From Akkermansia muciniphila (GTDB taxonomy: Bacteria; Verrucomicrobiota; Verrucomicrobiia; Verrucomicrobiales; Akkermansiaceae): a stretch of 64,000 nucleotides of DNA. This document shows positions 9,137 through 17,937 of the stretch, piece after piece. Both the position numbers and the translations under genes were made by a program. Where the stretch lies: positions 85,029 to 149,028 of the forward strand of contig CANQLV010000009.1 of the NCBI GenBank assembly GCA_947624785.1, read 5' to 3'. Within the stretch, counting starts at the first letter, position 1. Each line of letters begins with the position of its first letter. The notes below the pieces were generated by a model. The model did no database searches. It was not told where the DNA came from and saw only the letters and a list, made by a program, of their open reading frames with translations.

Positions 9137-9284
9137 ATGCCAATTACAATCACGAACATCCGGGGCGCCATGATAGCATGACTGTCCTTCATGGCAATAC
9201 GAAACAGGGAGCCAAACGTAAGCAAAAGTTCCAATTGACAGGGGCCGGAGGATATGTTAGGCATGCCACGCCTCCCTCACCGAC

Positions 9285-9415
9285 CGGAGGCGCTTCCGGG
9301 AAGCCCGTGGTACGGGCAGGAAATAGATGGGGAATACCGGTGTGAATCCGGAGCGGTACCGCCACTGTATATTGCACGGCCTAAAAGCCAGCAATGAGCC
9401 AGATCGCCAGCCTCG
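9285..9415 (+). promoter_or_regulatory. Cobalamin riboswitch, leader of the autotransporter gene
   Basis: The plus strand carries the B12-box core GCCACTG at 9361-9367, preceded by ACCGGTGTGAATCCGG and followed by GAGCCAGATCGCCAGCC. From 9314 to 9369 the core differs at one of 56 positions from the receptor riboswitch core (999 to 944, minus strand). A TTGACA at 9235-9240 may be the -35 box. Downstream, GCCGG (9432-9436) and CCGGC (9445-9449) can form a short hairpin just before the autotransporter start, a possible expression platform. Outer boundaries are approximate. Confidence 0.9.
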
Positions 9416-9464
9416 AAGTATTTTATGAACCGCCGGCGAGTATTCCGGCATTCAGACCATATAC

Positions 9465-12400
9465 ATGCATTCATCCAATACGCTCCGCTTGAACGGAGCA
9501 GACTATGATGGTCCGGCCTCCTTGAAGTCCGGAATGTTCAACACTCCTGGAACAACACCGTGCCACGCCAGGCACCGGATGCAGGCTGTGGCTATGACCC
9601 TGGCCTGCCTGGGCATGCTGGGAACGGTCCATGCCCAGGATACTCCCAAGGAAAACCTGGCCGGCGTTTATGACGCCACTGTAGCCAGAACAGCCTCGGA
9701 TTCGGCCCTGGGAACGGTCTCCGCCACATTCAACGTGACAGGTTCCAGCAACGTGCGCGGAATCTGGGGAAAATCCGGCACCCTCAGCATTGACGCAATC
9801 GCCGGGGACGCCGAATTCAACGTCTCCTCCACGAGAAACAACGCTTTCGGCATTGACACCTCCTCCGGAGTCAATCTGGACATCGGCACCCTGGCAGGAA
9901 CCTTCAACATCTCCGCAGCAAATACGAATGCCACAGGCATCCGGAGCTACGGGAAAATACTCTCCATCGGAACGATCACGGAAAACGCCCTCATTTCCAT
10001 CACGGCCAATTTCTCCTCCAACGGCATTTACGCCTACCAGGGGCGCCTGGACATCGGCACGATGGCCGGCAAAATCTCCGTGGCCCTGGGAACGGGAAAC
10101 TATGCGAGGGGCCTGTATGCCTACGGAAACACCATGGACTACCAGGGCCCGCGCTACAAGGACGTCAGCATCGGCACCTTCTCCTCCACCGGCAGCATTT
10201 CCGCGGCGACGACCGGCGGCTACGGAGCCAGGGGCATCCAGTCCAATTACGGGCAGGTGAACATTACCCGGCTGGACGGTCAAATCACCGCAGCCTCCGG
10301 CTCCAATGATGAAAGCGAGGACTTTTCCGCCATCGGCATTGAAGCCAGGGAAAACATCACGCTGGGAGACATGGGAGCAACAGGAAGCATTACCGCCACG
10401 ACCAACGGCATGGATGCCTACGGCCTCTTCGCCGGAGAGGAAGGGGGTTACCAGACCCATTCAAATATCACCATCGGCAATGTGGGCGGCGCCATCCGGG
10501 CGGAAGCCATGACCGGAGCGGCTGCCGGAGCACGCTCCACCGGCTCCCTGTCCGTGGGAGACATCAACGGCTCCATCTCCGCCTCCTCCACGGGAGCTGC
10601 GGAAGCCTACGGCCTGCTGGCGGAATTCTCCCTGGCCACCGGCGCCATCAACGGAACCGTCAGCGCGGCAACTTCCGGCAGCACGGCGGCGGCCCTGATG
10701 GGCGGAGCCGGCATCACGACGACCATCGGTTCCACCGGCGGCCTTGAAGCAACGGCAACGGGGGATGGAGCAACGGCCTATGCCCTGTACAGCGGGTCCA
10801 ATACGGGTTCCGGCTTCTCCACGGAAAACACGGCGGACAACGTCACCGTCCACGCCGGAGCCGCTATCAGCGGCATCTGGGAACTGGGCGGCTCCGGAGC
10901 GGAAGGCTCCGTGGATACGATTACGCTGCTGTCCGGAACGGAAACCGCTCCGGGGCTGTTCGACTACACGGTGCGGACAACAGTCAACACCAACAAATCC
11001 GATACGGCCACCCACCGTTCCTCCGTCACGCTCAACGTGGGCAGCGCGGACAATGAAGCAAACTGGACCATGTCCACGGAAAAAGCCGCCGGCCTGTTCA
11101 ACCGGGTCAACGTGGGCTACGGCTCCGCCGTCACCTTGACCGGGAACTCCCGGATACTCCGTGACGGGGCCGTCGTCAACAACCAGGGCGCCATTTCCGG
11201 CAGCGGCACGCTCACCATTGCGGAAGGCATGACGCTGCTCAACGGAACCCTGGTGCGGAACGCGGCGGGAACGGCCCTAGAAGTGGGCTTTGACGGCCTG
11301 AACGTAAATCTGGACCTGGCGCAAAACGCTAAGATAGGAGCCATGGTGCTCAACACCACGGACTCCGCCTGGGTCGTCACGCTGGACCAGATCAAGGACG
11401 GCATCACCGCCATGTACGGAACCAGGGTGGACAACTTCCATCTGGAAAACTACCGCATGAGCTACCGCCTCCAGGGCCAGGTATTCCTGGGTGAAGGCGC
11501 CCCCATCGTCGTCAACCCGGGAGAAAGCATCTATGTGGGTGAAGGCTCCAAGGTCATCATCGGCGAAAACCTGCCTGAGCACGGCATCGTGCTGGAAGGC
11601 GGGGAAGCTGACTTGAGCCAGTCGGACGCCGTCATTTCCTCCGGCGCCGTCAGCGGCGCTTCCGGACAGCTGACGCTGGCCGGAAAGGATGAAAAGGAAC
11701 AGACCCTGAACTGGGAACACTCCGGCACGGCAGGCTACAGCGCCTCCGCCGCCGACGGTGGCGCCTTCGCGAACCTCAACGTCACGGCACAGGATGCAAA
11801 GGTTGTCGCCAAGGGCTCCTACGCGGCGGAAAACGTCGTCATCAGCAACAACGCCACCCTCGTTCTGGACGGCAGGGACGCCAGCCTGGGCGTGGAAGGC
11901 GGGAGCATCCGCCTGGGTGAAGCATTCGCCCATCCGGATAATCCGGGGCATCTGGCGCTGAACGGTTCCACCGTTCTGTCCGGTGTGGAAACCAACAGCG
12001 GTTCCACCGTCTCCGGTTCCGGCACCTTCAAGGGAGAAGTTACCTATTACGGCAGTGAAATCGTAATCGGCTCCGGAAACTCCGCAGGCTGTCACAACTA
12101 TGAAGGCGGCCTGAACGCGTGGGGGGGAGTGCAGGAACTCACGTTCATCGTGAACGGGACGACGGCGGCGGACGCCGCCCATACCGGAGCGGACACCTAT
12201 TCCCAAATGAACGTCTCTTCCTCCTACCATGTAGATGGGGCGCACGTTAATGTGGTCATCGGAGACAACCTGCTTTTCAGCAAGGAACAGAGCTTCTCCC
12301 TGTCCCTGGTCAACCTGGACCCCGGTACGGTCATTGATCCGGACGGCTCCCTGTGGGACCTCACCAGCATCGACCCCACGCTGAAGGGCCGCACGGACCT

Positions 12401-13424
12401 GGTCACGGACGCCGGCTTCACGGTTTCCGACGACGGCCTGCACCTGATCTTCAACGGCAAGGTCAACATCAACGCCGTGAAGGCCCTGCGCGGAAAGGAA
12501 GCCTCCCGCATCGCCAACACGCTGTGGTCCTCCGTCCGGGTGGTGGACAGCTTCGCCCATGCGGCGGCTTCCCAGCTGGACTTCCGCGGACCGGGCAGGC
12601 GCAACATCTGGTTCTCCGGGCTGGGAGACTTCATGAACGTCTCCTCCGCCACGGGAGCCTCCGGCTTTGACTACAAGGGCGGCGGTTACGCGGTGGGACT
12701 GGACTATGCCTGGACGAAAAACTGGATATCCGGCGCGGCCTTCGGCCAGACCTCCGGCTCCTTCCACTCCGCGGACAAGGAGTTCAAGGCGGACCAGGAC
12801 GGCCTGATGATGACCCTCTACCAGCGCTGCCACCGCGACCTGCGCCGTGGAAACAGCCTGGACATTGACGGCTACTTCACCTACGGACGCATGGACAATG
12901 ACGTGGACGGCACGCTGGGGGGCAGCCCCGCCACCGCCTCCTGGAACGATGACGTGTACGGCTTCGGCCTGAAAGGAACCTGGAACATCCGCCTGAGCAG
13001 CACGGATGTGCTGAAACCCTTCACCGGCATTGAATTCCTGCACGGCTCCCAGGGGGCCTTCGGGGAGCATTCCGGTTCCGGCACCGCCTGGTACCAGGAC
13101 GGTTCCGTGCAGAACTGGAGCATCCCCGCCGGCGTCACCTGGCAGAAGCAGATCGCCGTCGGCAGGGGCCAGTACCTGCTGCCGCAGGTGACGGTGGCCT
13201 ACGCCGGAGACGTCTCCCGCCGCAACGCTTCCGTGAAAACGGACGCCTTCGGGATGCCCTTCCGGGTAGACGGCGTCCATCCGGGACGCCACGCCCTGAT
13301 CGTCCATGCGGGGCTGAACTGGGTCATTTCCAGCGCCTGGAGCGCCGGAGCCTTCTACCATCTGGAACAGAGGGAACACATGACCAACCAGAGCGTTAAC
13401 GCCACCGTGCGCTATTCGTTCTAA
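9465..13424 (+). CDS. Large autotransporter (type V secretion) protein, cobalamin-riboswitch controlled
   Basis: 1319 residues. A hydrophobic signal segment lies at about residues 39-58 (MQAVAMTLACLGMLGTVHAQ), giving a long N-terminal extension if the ATG at 9465 is used; an ATG at 9579 would start right at it. The passenger (about 60-1010) is rich in Gly, Ser, Thr and Ala, with recurring IG-T-L and G-ISAATT-type units expected of a beta-helix. The last 280 or so residues resemble an autotransporter barrel: WFSGLGDFMNV, GGGYAVGLDYAW, AAFGQTSG, and a terminal ...TVRYSF ending in Phe as in outer-membrane barrels. The protein is expected on the cell surface. No protease triad or adhesion motif was recognised. 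A strong terminator follows. Confidence 0.9.
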   Translation: MHSSNTLRLNGADYDGPASLKSGMFNTPGTTPCHARHRMQAVAMTLACLGMLGTVHAQDTPKENLAGVYDATVARTASDSALGTVSATFNVTGSSNVRGIWGKSGTLSIDAIAGDAEFNVSSTRNNAFGIDTSSGVNLDIGTLAGTFNISAANTNATGIRSYGKILSIGTITENALISITANFSSNGIYAYQGRLDIGTMAGKISVALGTGNYARGLYAYGNTMDYQGPRYKDVSIGTFSSTGSISAATTGGYGARGIQSNYGQVNITRLDGQITAASGSNDESEDFSAIGIEARENITLGDMGATGSITATTNGMDAYGLFAGEEGGYQTHSNITIGNVGGAIRAEAMTGAAAGARSTGSLSVGDINGSISASSTGAAEAYGLLAEFSLATGAINGTVSAATSGSTAAALMGGAGITTTIGSTGGLEATATGDGATAYALYSGSNTGSGFSTENTADNVTVHAGAAISGIWELGGSGAEGSVDTITLLSGTETAPGLFDYTVRTTVNTNKSDTATHRSSVTLNVGSADNEANWTMSTEKAAGLFNRVNVGYGSAVTLTGNSRILRDGAVVNNQGAISGSGTLTIAEGMTLLNGTLVRNAAGTALEVGFDGLNVNLDLAQNAKIGAMVLNTTDSAWVVTLDQIKDGITAMYGTRVDNFHLENYRMSYRLQGQVFLGEGAPIVVNPGESIYVGEGSKVIIGENLPEHGIVLEGGEADLSQSDAVISSGAVSGASGQLTLAGKDEKEQTLNWEHSGTAGYSASAADGGAFANLNVTAQDAKVVAKGSYAAENVVISNNATLVLDGRDASLGVEGGSIRLGEAFAHPDNPGHLALNGSTVLSGVETNSGSTVSGSGTFKGEVTYYGSEIVIGSGNSAGCHNYEGGLNAWGGVQELTFIVNGTTAADAAHTGADTYSQMNVSSSYHVDGAHVNVVIGDNLLFSKEQSFSLSLVNLDPGTVIDPDGSLWDLTSIDPTLKGRTDLVTDAGFTVSDDGLHLIFNGKVNINAVKALRGKEASRIANTLWSSVRVVDSFAHAAASQLDFRGPGRRNIWFSGLGDFMNVSSATGASGFDYKGGGYAVGLDYAWTKNWISGAAFGQTSGSFHSADKEFKADQDGLMMTLYQRCHRDLRRGNSLDIDGYFTYGRMDNDVDGTLGGSPATASWNDDVYGFGLKGTWNIRLSSTDVLKPFTGIEFLHGSQGAFGEHSGSGTAWYQDGSVQNWSIPAGVTWQKQIAVGRGQYLLPQVTVAYAGDVSRRNASVKTDAFGMPFRVDGVHPGRHALIVHAGLNWVISSAWSAGAFYHLEQREHMTNQSVNATVRYSF

Positions 13425-13449
13425 ACGTTCTTCCCATTCGTAAACATTC

Positions 13450-13485
13450 CGGAGGGAATCCACCGCGGATTCCCTCCGTTTTTTT
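13450..13485 (+). terminator. Rho-independent terminator after the autotransporter gene
   Basis: Perfect 12-bp stem CGGAGGGAATCC / GGATTCCCTCCG around a 5-nt loop, followed by a run of T residues at 13479-13485. It lies 26 nt after the autotransporter stop codon. Confidence 0.95.
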
Positions 13486-13516
13486 CGGCAGGTTTCCCAT
13501 ATTCCACAGGAAATTC

Positions 13517-13545
13517 TTGACTCTATGGCCCTCTTGCCGCTTAAT
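13517..13545 (+). promoter_or_regulatory. Probable promoter of tRNA-Leu
   Basis: TTGACT (13517-13522), a 17-nt spacer and CTTAAT (13540-13545) stand about 15 nt before the mature 5' end of the tRNA. The -10 element matches four of six consensus positions. Confidence 0.45.
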
Positions 13546-13560
13546 TCCCCCACTTCACGT

Positions 13561-13643
13561 GCCGTCGTGGCGGAATGGTAGACGCGCTCGACTCAAAATC
13601 GAGTTCCAAAAGAGTGTGGGTTCGAGTCCCACCGGCGGTACCA
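13561..13643 (+). tRNA. tRNA-Leu (anticodon CAA)
   Basis: An 83-nt class II tRNA with encoded CCA. The acceptor stem is GCCGTCG/CGGCGGT with a G-U first pair. The anticodon stem CTCGA/TCGAG encloses the loop CTCAAAA, giving anticodon CAA (reads UUG). The T arm GTGGG TTCGAGT CCCAC is perfect. A variable arm typical of leucine tRNAs lies between. Confidence 0.96.
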
Positions 13644-13654
13644 CCTTTTTCATG

Positions 13655-13684
13655 CCGCAAGTTTCTGTTTATCAGTACTTGCGG
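13655..13684 (+). repeat. Inverted repeat just downstream of tRNA-Leu
   Basis: CCGCAAGT (13655-13662) and ACTTGCGG (13677-13684) are perfect inverted arms around a 14-nt loop that contains CTGTTTATCA. It could be a processing/termination hairpin for the tRNA transcript or a recombination site; no T-run follows, which weakens the terminator reading. Confidence 0.6.
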
Positions 13685-13906
13685 TTATTCCCCAAAAAAA
13701 CAGTACACTTATTTTATACGGTTTTTATTAACATCGAATAGGAATATCCTACGGTTGTTTTCCATATAAAAAAGGTTTTACTAGGCCACGGATACTGTAA
13801 TTTGGCTGGGGGCTAATGAAATTTTGTATCATTTGAGCGTGAAACTTGTTCTTGAAGGCACATGCACCAACTATATCTTCATTGTTCTTAGAATATTGAG
13901 TTATAT
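13685..13906. other. AT-rich intergenic stretch between tRNA-Leu and the tail-fibre-like cassette
   Basis: Clearly more AT-rich than the surrounding housekeeping DNA. No gene, tRNA duplicate or terminator was recognised. It is the 3' flank of the minus-strand cassette. Confidence 0.5.
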
Positions 13907-14758
13907 TTATTGTTGCTTTCCTGTATTATTATAATCTTTAGCTCCATCGCAAGCCTGTCCCGAAGGGGTATATTCTTCCCCTCCATTAGCACATAGCAGG
14001 GCCTTGAACTTCTCTAAAGAGATTCGTGCGCCTGGCGAATAACTATTCTTCAAATGATCAAATAACGCTACCCACAAATATCCTTTGCCTTCATTATCCA
14101 CCTCCAGACCAAGCGTCGCATTGATTTGTTTCATGAAGTTGTGTGCAGAAATCACCATTGTATTCTGGCTGGAACACACAGCTCCATATCCAACAGCCGT
14201 TGTACAATCCCCTGTCACACAAGATTTATGCCCTAACGCCATAGAACATTGACCAACTACACAAGTGGCTTCCACCCCCATAGCCCAACCTGCACCTGTA
14301 GCATCTACCCGAGCTCCAGCACCAAGGGCCAGCCCTTCCTGTGAAATAAGAGATGCCGTCCGCGACGGATCAGACGGTGCAGTTATCTTCATAACCTTAT
14401 CGACTTCCAGTGCCCACTCAGTGCCACTGCTCCATGCGGTACGTTCGTCGAGAGTAGTATGAACAGCAGTATCTTCTATATGTTCGTCAAGTCCATCCTG
14501 CGTTGCCACAAGCGCCCCCTTTGTATTTCTCGCATTCCACTTCTCACGCTCTGCATTGGTGATATGTACTGTCGTATTGGTTTCGTGAGCCGTGAACGTG
14601 GCTGTATCTACCTTGTCAGTGAGGGCGGCACTATCCGCCTTGTCATTCCAGGCAGTACGCTCCTCCTCCGTAAGGTGCATATTCTTGTTCTCTGTATGGC
14701 TGGCAAAATCACTCTGCGCCGCTACCAGAACTCCGTTTACTTTAGTAATTTCATTCAT
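13907..14758 (-). CDS. Phage tail-fibre-like protein with HxTxxERxxW repeats and YadA-head-like beta-roll
   Basis: 283 residues from the ATG at 14758, which overlaps the stop of the upstream gene by 8 nt. The N-terminal third has three copies of a motif seen in phage tail-fibre proteins: MHLTEEERTAWNDKAD, VHITNAEREKWNAR and VHTTLDERTAWSSG. Residues of about 143-200 (ALGAGARV, AMGVEATC, MALGHKSC, AVGYGAVC) show the periodic A-x-G pattern of YadA/Hia-type trimeric head repeats. The C-terminus is Asn/Gly-rich without recognised domains. There is no signal peptide. A trimeric fibre or tip protein is likely; the host-binding target is unknown. An in-frame extension to 14869 is less likely. Confidence 0.75.
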   Translation of the reverse strand: MNEITKVNGVLVAAQSDFASHTENKNMHLTEEERTAWNDKADSAALTDKVDTATFTAHETNTTVHITNAEREKWNARNTKGALVATQDGLDEHIEDTAVHTTLDERTAWSSGTEWALEVDKVMKITAPSDPSRTASLISQEGLALGAGARVDATGAGWAMGVEATCVVGQCSMALGHKSCVTGDCTTAVGYGAVCSSQNTMVISAHNFMKQINATLGLEVDNEGKGYLWVALFDHLKNSYSPGARISLEKFKALLCANGGEEYTPSGQACDGAKDYNNTGKQQ

Positions 14759-15167
14759 GATTATTATTGTTTTTGGTAAAGTGGTTGAAAAACTCCATCG
14801 CCGCTTTGGCCGGAGTGGAAAATTCCGCATAGTCTTCGCTAGTGAATACCCTGCGTCCTCCCCGGGCATTGACTGCCTCCACGGTCAGAACGATTGTTTC
14901 CACTGTTTCCATGGAACCTTCCTCTCCATCAGCGCCGGGGACCATGATTTGACCCAACCGCGCCCATGCCTGCACAGCCTTCCATTCGTCGGACAAGACG
15001 GCGATAACTGATACCACTTCGCCAAAAGCCTCCAGCCATTTCGTGGAAATATCATCCTGCGTAAAACGTCGGGACTGAATAAAGCCGCTCCTGTCTGAAA
15101 ATATGGCCGTCAGGATAAACAATCCCCAGTTCCCTGGGGCGGGGAAATAAAATTGTAACTCTTTCAT
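14751..15167 (-). CDS. Small hypothetical protein of the tail-fibre-like cassette
   Basis: 138 residues, not recognised. It begins 1 nt after the stop of the upstream gene and its stop overlaps the next start, so it is coupled on both sides. The sequence has aromatic-rich beta-like N-terminal segments (FYFPAPGNWGLFILTAIF) and an acidic, helical C-terminus with AKAAMEFFNHF. No membrane segment or signal peptide is evident. The position between two fibre-like proteins suggests a structural or assembly role (inference). Confidence 0.65.
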   Translation of the reverse strand: MKELQFYFPAPGNWGLFILTAIFSDRSGFIQSRRFTQDDISTKWLEAFGEVVSVIAVLSDEWKAVQAWARLGQIMVPGADGEEGSMETVETIVLTVEAVNARGGRRVFTSEDYAEFSTPAKAAMEFFNHFTKNNNNHE

Positions 15168-15168
15168 G

Positions 15169-16266
15169 TTAAATATTTTCTATATTAAGATAGTCAGCCG
15201 GATTAATCCCTTGAATGACGCTTACCCTGAACATGGCCCTCTCTGCGGAGCAAGTATCTATAATAGCGTAATGGACGTCATTGCTGACGAGCCCCAGGGA
15301 AACTTCCCCCAGGTAATAAACTTGTGGATTAAGATGGCGGCGGTTGAAATTGTAGTGGTTCCCGTGCCCGGAGCTGACGCCCGTATGCCGGGCCAGATAA
15401 ATACTGCAGGTACCGGATGAAGCGGGCACCGCAATCAAATCAAGCCGGGATACCCAGTCCAGGCTCAAAGCAGCCCAGGAAAGCTCCGTTACAACCTGTC
15501 CGTCTCCGGACGTGGCCACTATTTTCCTGCTGTCCGCATCCACATAAAAAAGCGGTCCGGGAATATCCTCCACCGTTGTGGCGGTGACGGTTCCGGAATA
15601 CCCGGTCCAGCCGAACTTAGTTTGAGTCGCGGCCAAATTCACACCGGAAAGCAGGGACATCACCAGCGCATAGCTTTCGCGTCCGGCAGGGCTGATGGCT
15701 CCTCCGTAATTGGTATTGGTGACGGCAGACTTGACCAGGACGCATTTGTGCGCCGTCGGCGTGTCCGCCCAGGACAGCCCGCACCAGCCTGCCAAGGCAC
15801 GCTCCATCTTGACGCCGTTTCCCTCCAGGGCGGTAACGGTCCCGTTCGCGTGGTCCAGATGGTATACATTCCCCAGCACGGACATGACGGCGTGACTGCC
15901 CGCGTTAAGGCCGGTTTTGGCGACTCCGGCCGCAAGCGTGGATACGGCATTGATACCGCCGTTGGCATTGACGGTTCCGGAAAAGGTGGACGCCTCCGCC
16001 GTCAGATTTTTCAAAACGGCATCTTCTCCCAGACGGATGCCGCCCTGGGCAGCCAATCCCAGGGCGGCCGCTTTAAAAGTCTGTGTTACCAGTGCATGTT
16101 CGTCAGAAACCTCCACCGCATCCGTAGGGGCCACAAAGATATACTGCCCGGAGTTTTCCGTTTCCAGAACAGTCAGGTAAGAAGCGTCGCTGAGAACAGC
16201 CTGGACAGAGCATGCTGCCGTACATGTCAGCGCATAAGCCGCGCCCGGTATGGTATTCACTTTCAT
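15169..16266 (-). CDS. Putative phage tail/fibre-like structural protein
   Basis: 365 residues, first gene of the cassette. Parts such as ASTFSGTVNANGGINAVSTLAAG resemble beta-strand shaft regions of tail fibres. The C-terminal half has many Ser, Thr, Tyr and Gly residues, as in receptor-binding tips. It lacks a cleavable signal peptide. No enzymatic motif was seen. The product could belong to a prophage remnant or a surface-recognition protein; homology searches are needed to separate these. Confidence 0.65.
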   Translation of the reverse strand: MKVNTIPGAAYALTCTAACSVQAVLSDASYLTVLETENSGQYIFVAPTDAVEVSDEHALVTQTFKAAALGLAAQGGIRLGEDAVLKNLTAEASTFSGTVNANGGINAVSTLAAGVAKTGLNAGSHAVMSVLGNVYHLDHANGTVTALEGNGVKMERALAGWCGLSWADTPTAHKCVLVKSAVTNTNYGGAISPAGRESYALVMSLLSGVNLAATQTKFGWTGYSGTVTATTVEDIPGPLFYVDADSRKIVATSGDGQVVTELSWAALSLDWVSRLDLIAVPASSGTCSIYLARHTGVSSGHGNHYNFNRRHLNPQVYYLGEVSLGLVSNDVHYAIIDTCSAERAMFRVSVIQGINPADYLNIENI

Positions 16267-16677
16267 TGCGCAGATTTAGCACCGGAAAAGAGGCGCGGAT
16301 CATCCATGCTGATACGTGCATGCCTCCCGCCACTTCCCCGGAGGGAGGCGCGCCGCCTGCGGAACCAACCGGCATAAAAGATGACACCGCTTGATAGTAA
16401 AGATAAATCAAGCTGTTTATCATGAATATTTTATAAAATAATCACAAACCACTCACCCGCGAACGAAGGGAGCATGTAATCCATTGATAATAATATATCC
16501 TTTATCCATGATTTCTCCACTTTCCGACATTAAAAAAGACCAGGGGCTCATATTTTCATCTAGATTACAGAATTTCAACAACTTACCGCGCCAATGACAT
16601 TCACGCTGGATTTGGCTGCGGAACCAATCCCTACAATTGGCTCGAATTCACGCAAGGCAGTACGTATATAAAAGAGT
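16267..16677. other. Divergent intergenic region between the tail-fibre-like cassette and the GntR regulator
   Basis: About 410 bases with an AT-rich core (16390-16520). It holds an inverted repeat GCCTCCC (16322-16328) / GGGAGGC (16343-16349) and the sequence CTGTTTATCA (16413-16422), which also occurs beside tRNA-Leu. It must hold promoters in both directions, but none can be assigned with confidence. Confidence 0.5.
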
Positions 16678-17784
16678 ATGACCTCGTTGCCAGCTTCTTC
16701 ATTGGTTGAAACCGTAGCCAATAAAATCAAACAGATGATCCTCAGCGGCAGCCTGGTCAACATCCTGCCTGGTGAACGGGAGCTCGGGCACAGGTTGTCC
16801 GTAGGGAGGGAGACCGTCAGAAAGGCTCTGGCTCTTCTGGAGAGGGACGCATGGATCGCTCCCGCGCGCATCAAGGTTCCGCGGCGCATCCTGAAAACCA
16901 CGGAGGAAGGAGCGGAAAAAACCGCTCCCACCCATCCTGTTCAGGAAAAAAGGGGCATTATCGGCTTTCTGACGCCCCAACCCCTCAAGAGGCTGGCGCA
17001 AAGCATGCTGGCGGAGGTGTACACCATTTCCAAGATTCTGGAGGAAGACGGCATCAGCGTCCGCATTGTGGAAGCTCCCTGGATTTTAGGCAACAACCCG
17101 GACAAGCGTCTCGCCAAGCTGGTGACCAAATCCGAATGCGTCTGCTGGATACTCCACCGCTCCTCGGAACAGACCCAGCTCTGGTTCAAGACGCACGGCA
17201 TTCCCTGCATTGTGCGCGGCACTTCCTACCAGAGCAGCAACCTTCCCTATCTGGACCGCCACTGGGCGGCCACCACGCACCATGCGGCGCAGCACCTCTG
17301 GAACAAGGGGCACCGGACCGTCGGCCTGTGCCTCCCTCCGGACCCGTTGAAGGGCCACCAGTTAATGCAGAAGGGCTTTTTCAGCTTCGCGGAAAAGGGC
17401 TGGAATCCCGTGCTGGTTCCCACCCCGTTTGAGACGCCCCTTTTCTTTGAATACCTCGCCAAAGCATTCAAGGAACATCCGGACATGTCCGCCCTGGTAG
17501 CCACGCGGGGCAACCAGATCGTTCCCCTCCTTTCCTGGGTGGAAGCCCGCTCTTTGAGCATTCCGGACCAGCTCAGCCTGATCAGCCTGACGTATGAACC
17601 CTTCATGGAGCGCCTGCTTCCCACCATCACCTATTACGAGGAGAACCAGACAAAAACGGTTCACAAGCTCATCCGGATGCTCCGTGCCCTGACTGCCGGC
17701 AAAAACATCAAGAGCATCTCCGTCATTCCGGAAATCTACCCCGGGCAGTCCGTCTCCGTGCGCCACCCTTCCCCTTCCGTGTAA
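16678..17784 (+). CDS. GntR-type regulator with LacI-like ligand-binding domain
   Basis: 368 residues. The N-terminus (about 5-75) is a winged helix of the GntR kind: IKQMILSGSLVNILPGERELGHRLSVGRETVRKAL, shown here only in part by its key LPGERELG and RETVRKAL segments. From about residue 95 (RGIIGFLTPQP) to the end the pattern matches the periplasmic-binding-protein fold of LacI/GalR regulators, including HLWNKGHRTVGLCLP, ALVATRGNQ and IPDQLSLISLTYEP. Such regulators usually sense a sugar. The sialate O-acetylesterase gene lies about 150 nt downstream on the same strand and is the first candidate target (inference). Confidence 0.88.
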   Translation: MTSLPASSLVETVANKIKQMILSGSLVNILPGERELGHRLSVGRETVRKALALLERDAWIAPARIKVPRRILKTTEEGAEKTAPTHPVQEKRGIIGFLTPQPLKRLAQSMLAEVYTISKILEEDGISVRIVEAPWILGNNPDKRLAKLVTKSECVCWILHRSSEQTQLWFKTHGIPCIVRGTSYQSSNLPYLDRHWAATTHHAAQHLWNKGHRTVGLCLPPDPLKGHQLMQKGFFSFAEKGWNPVLVPTPFETPLFFEYLAKAFKEHPDMSALVATRGNQIVPLLSWVEARSLSIPDQLSLISLTYEPFMERLLPTITYYEENQTKTVHKLIRMLRALTAGKNIKSISVIPEIYPGQSVSVRHPSPSV

Positions 17785-17937
17785 GGCGTTTTTCGGAATT
17801 CCGCGGGAGGAAACTGCCGGGAGAGGATAAAAAAGGGAACCGGAGGAGCCCGCCGGCAGCGGAAAAAGATAAATCTCCCGTTCCGGGGACGTATAGTGAA
17901 TACCTTCATCCTTATTCATCCGTACCTTCCTCCTGCC

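Noticed and set aside
13517..13769. Small frames across the tRNA-Leu gene
   Set aside because: They simply read through the tRNA.
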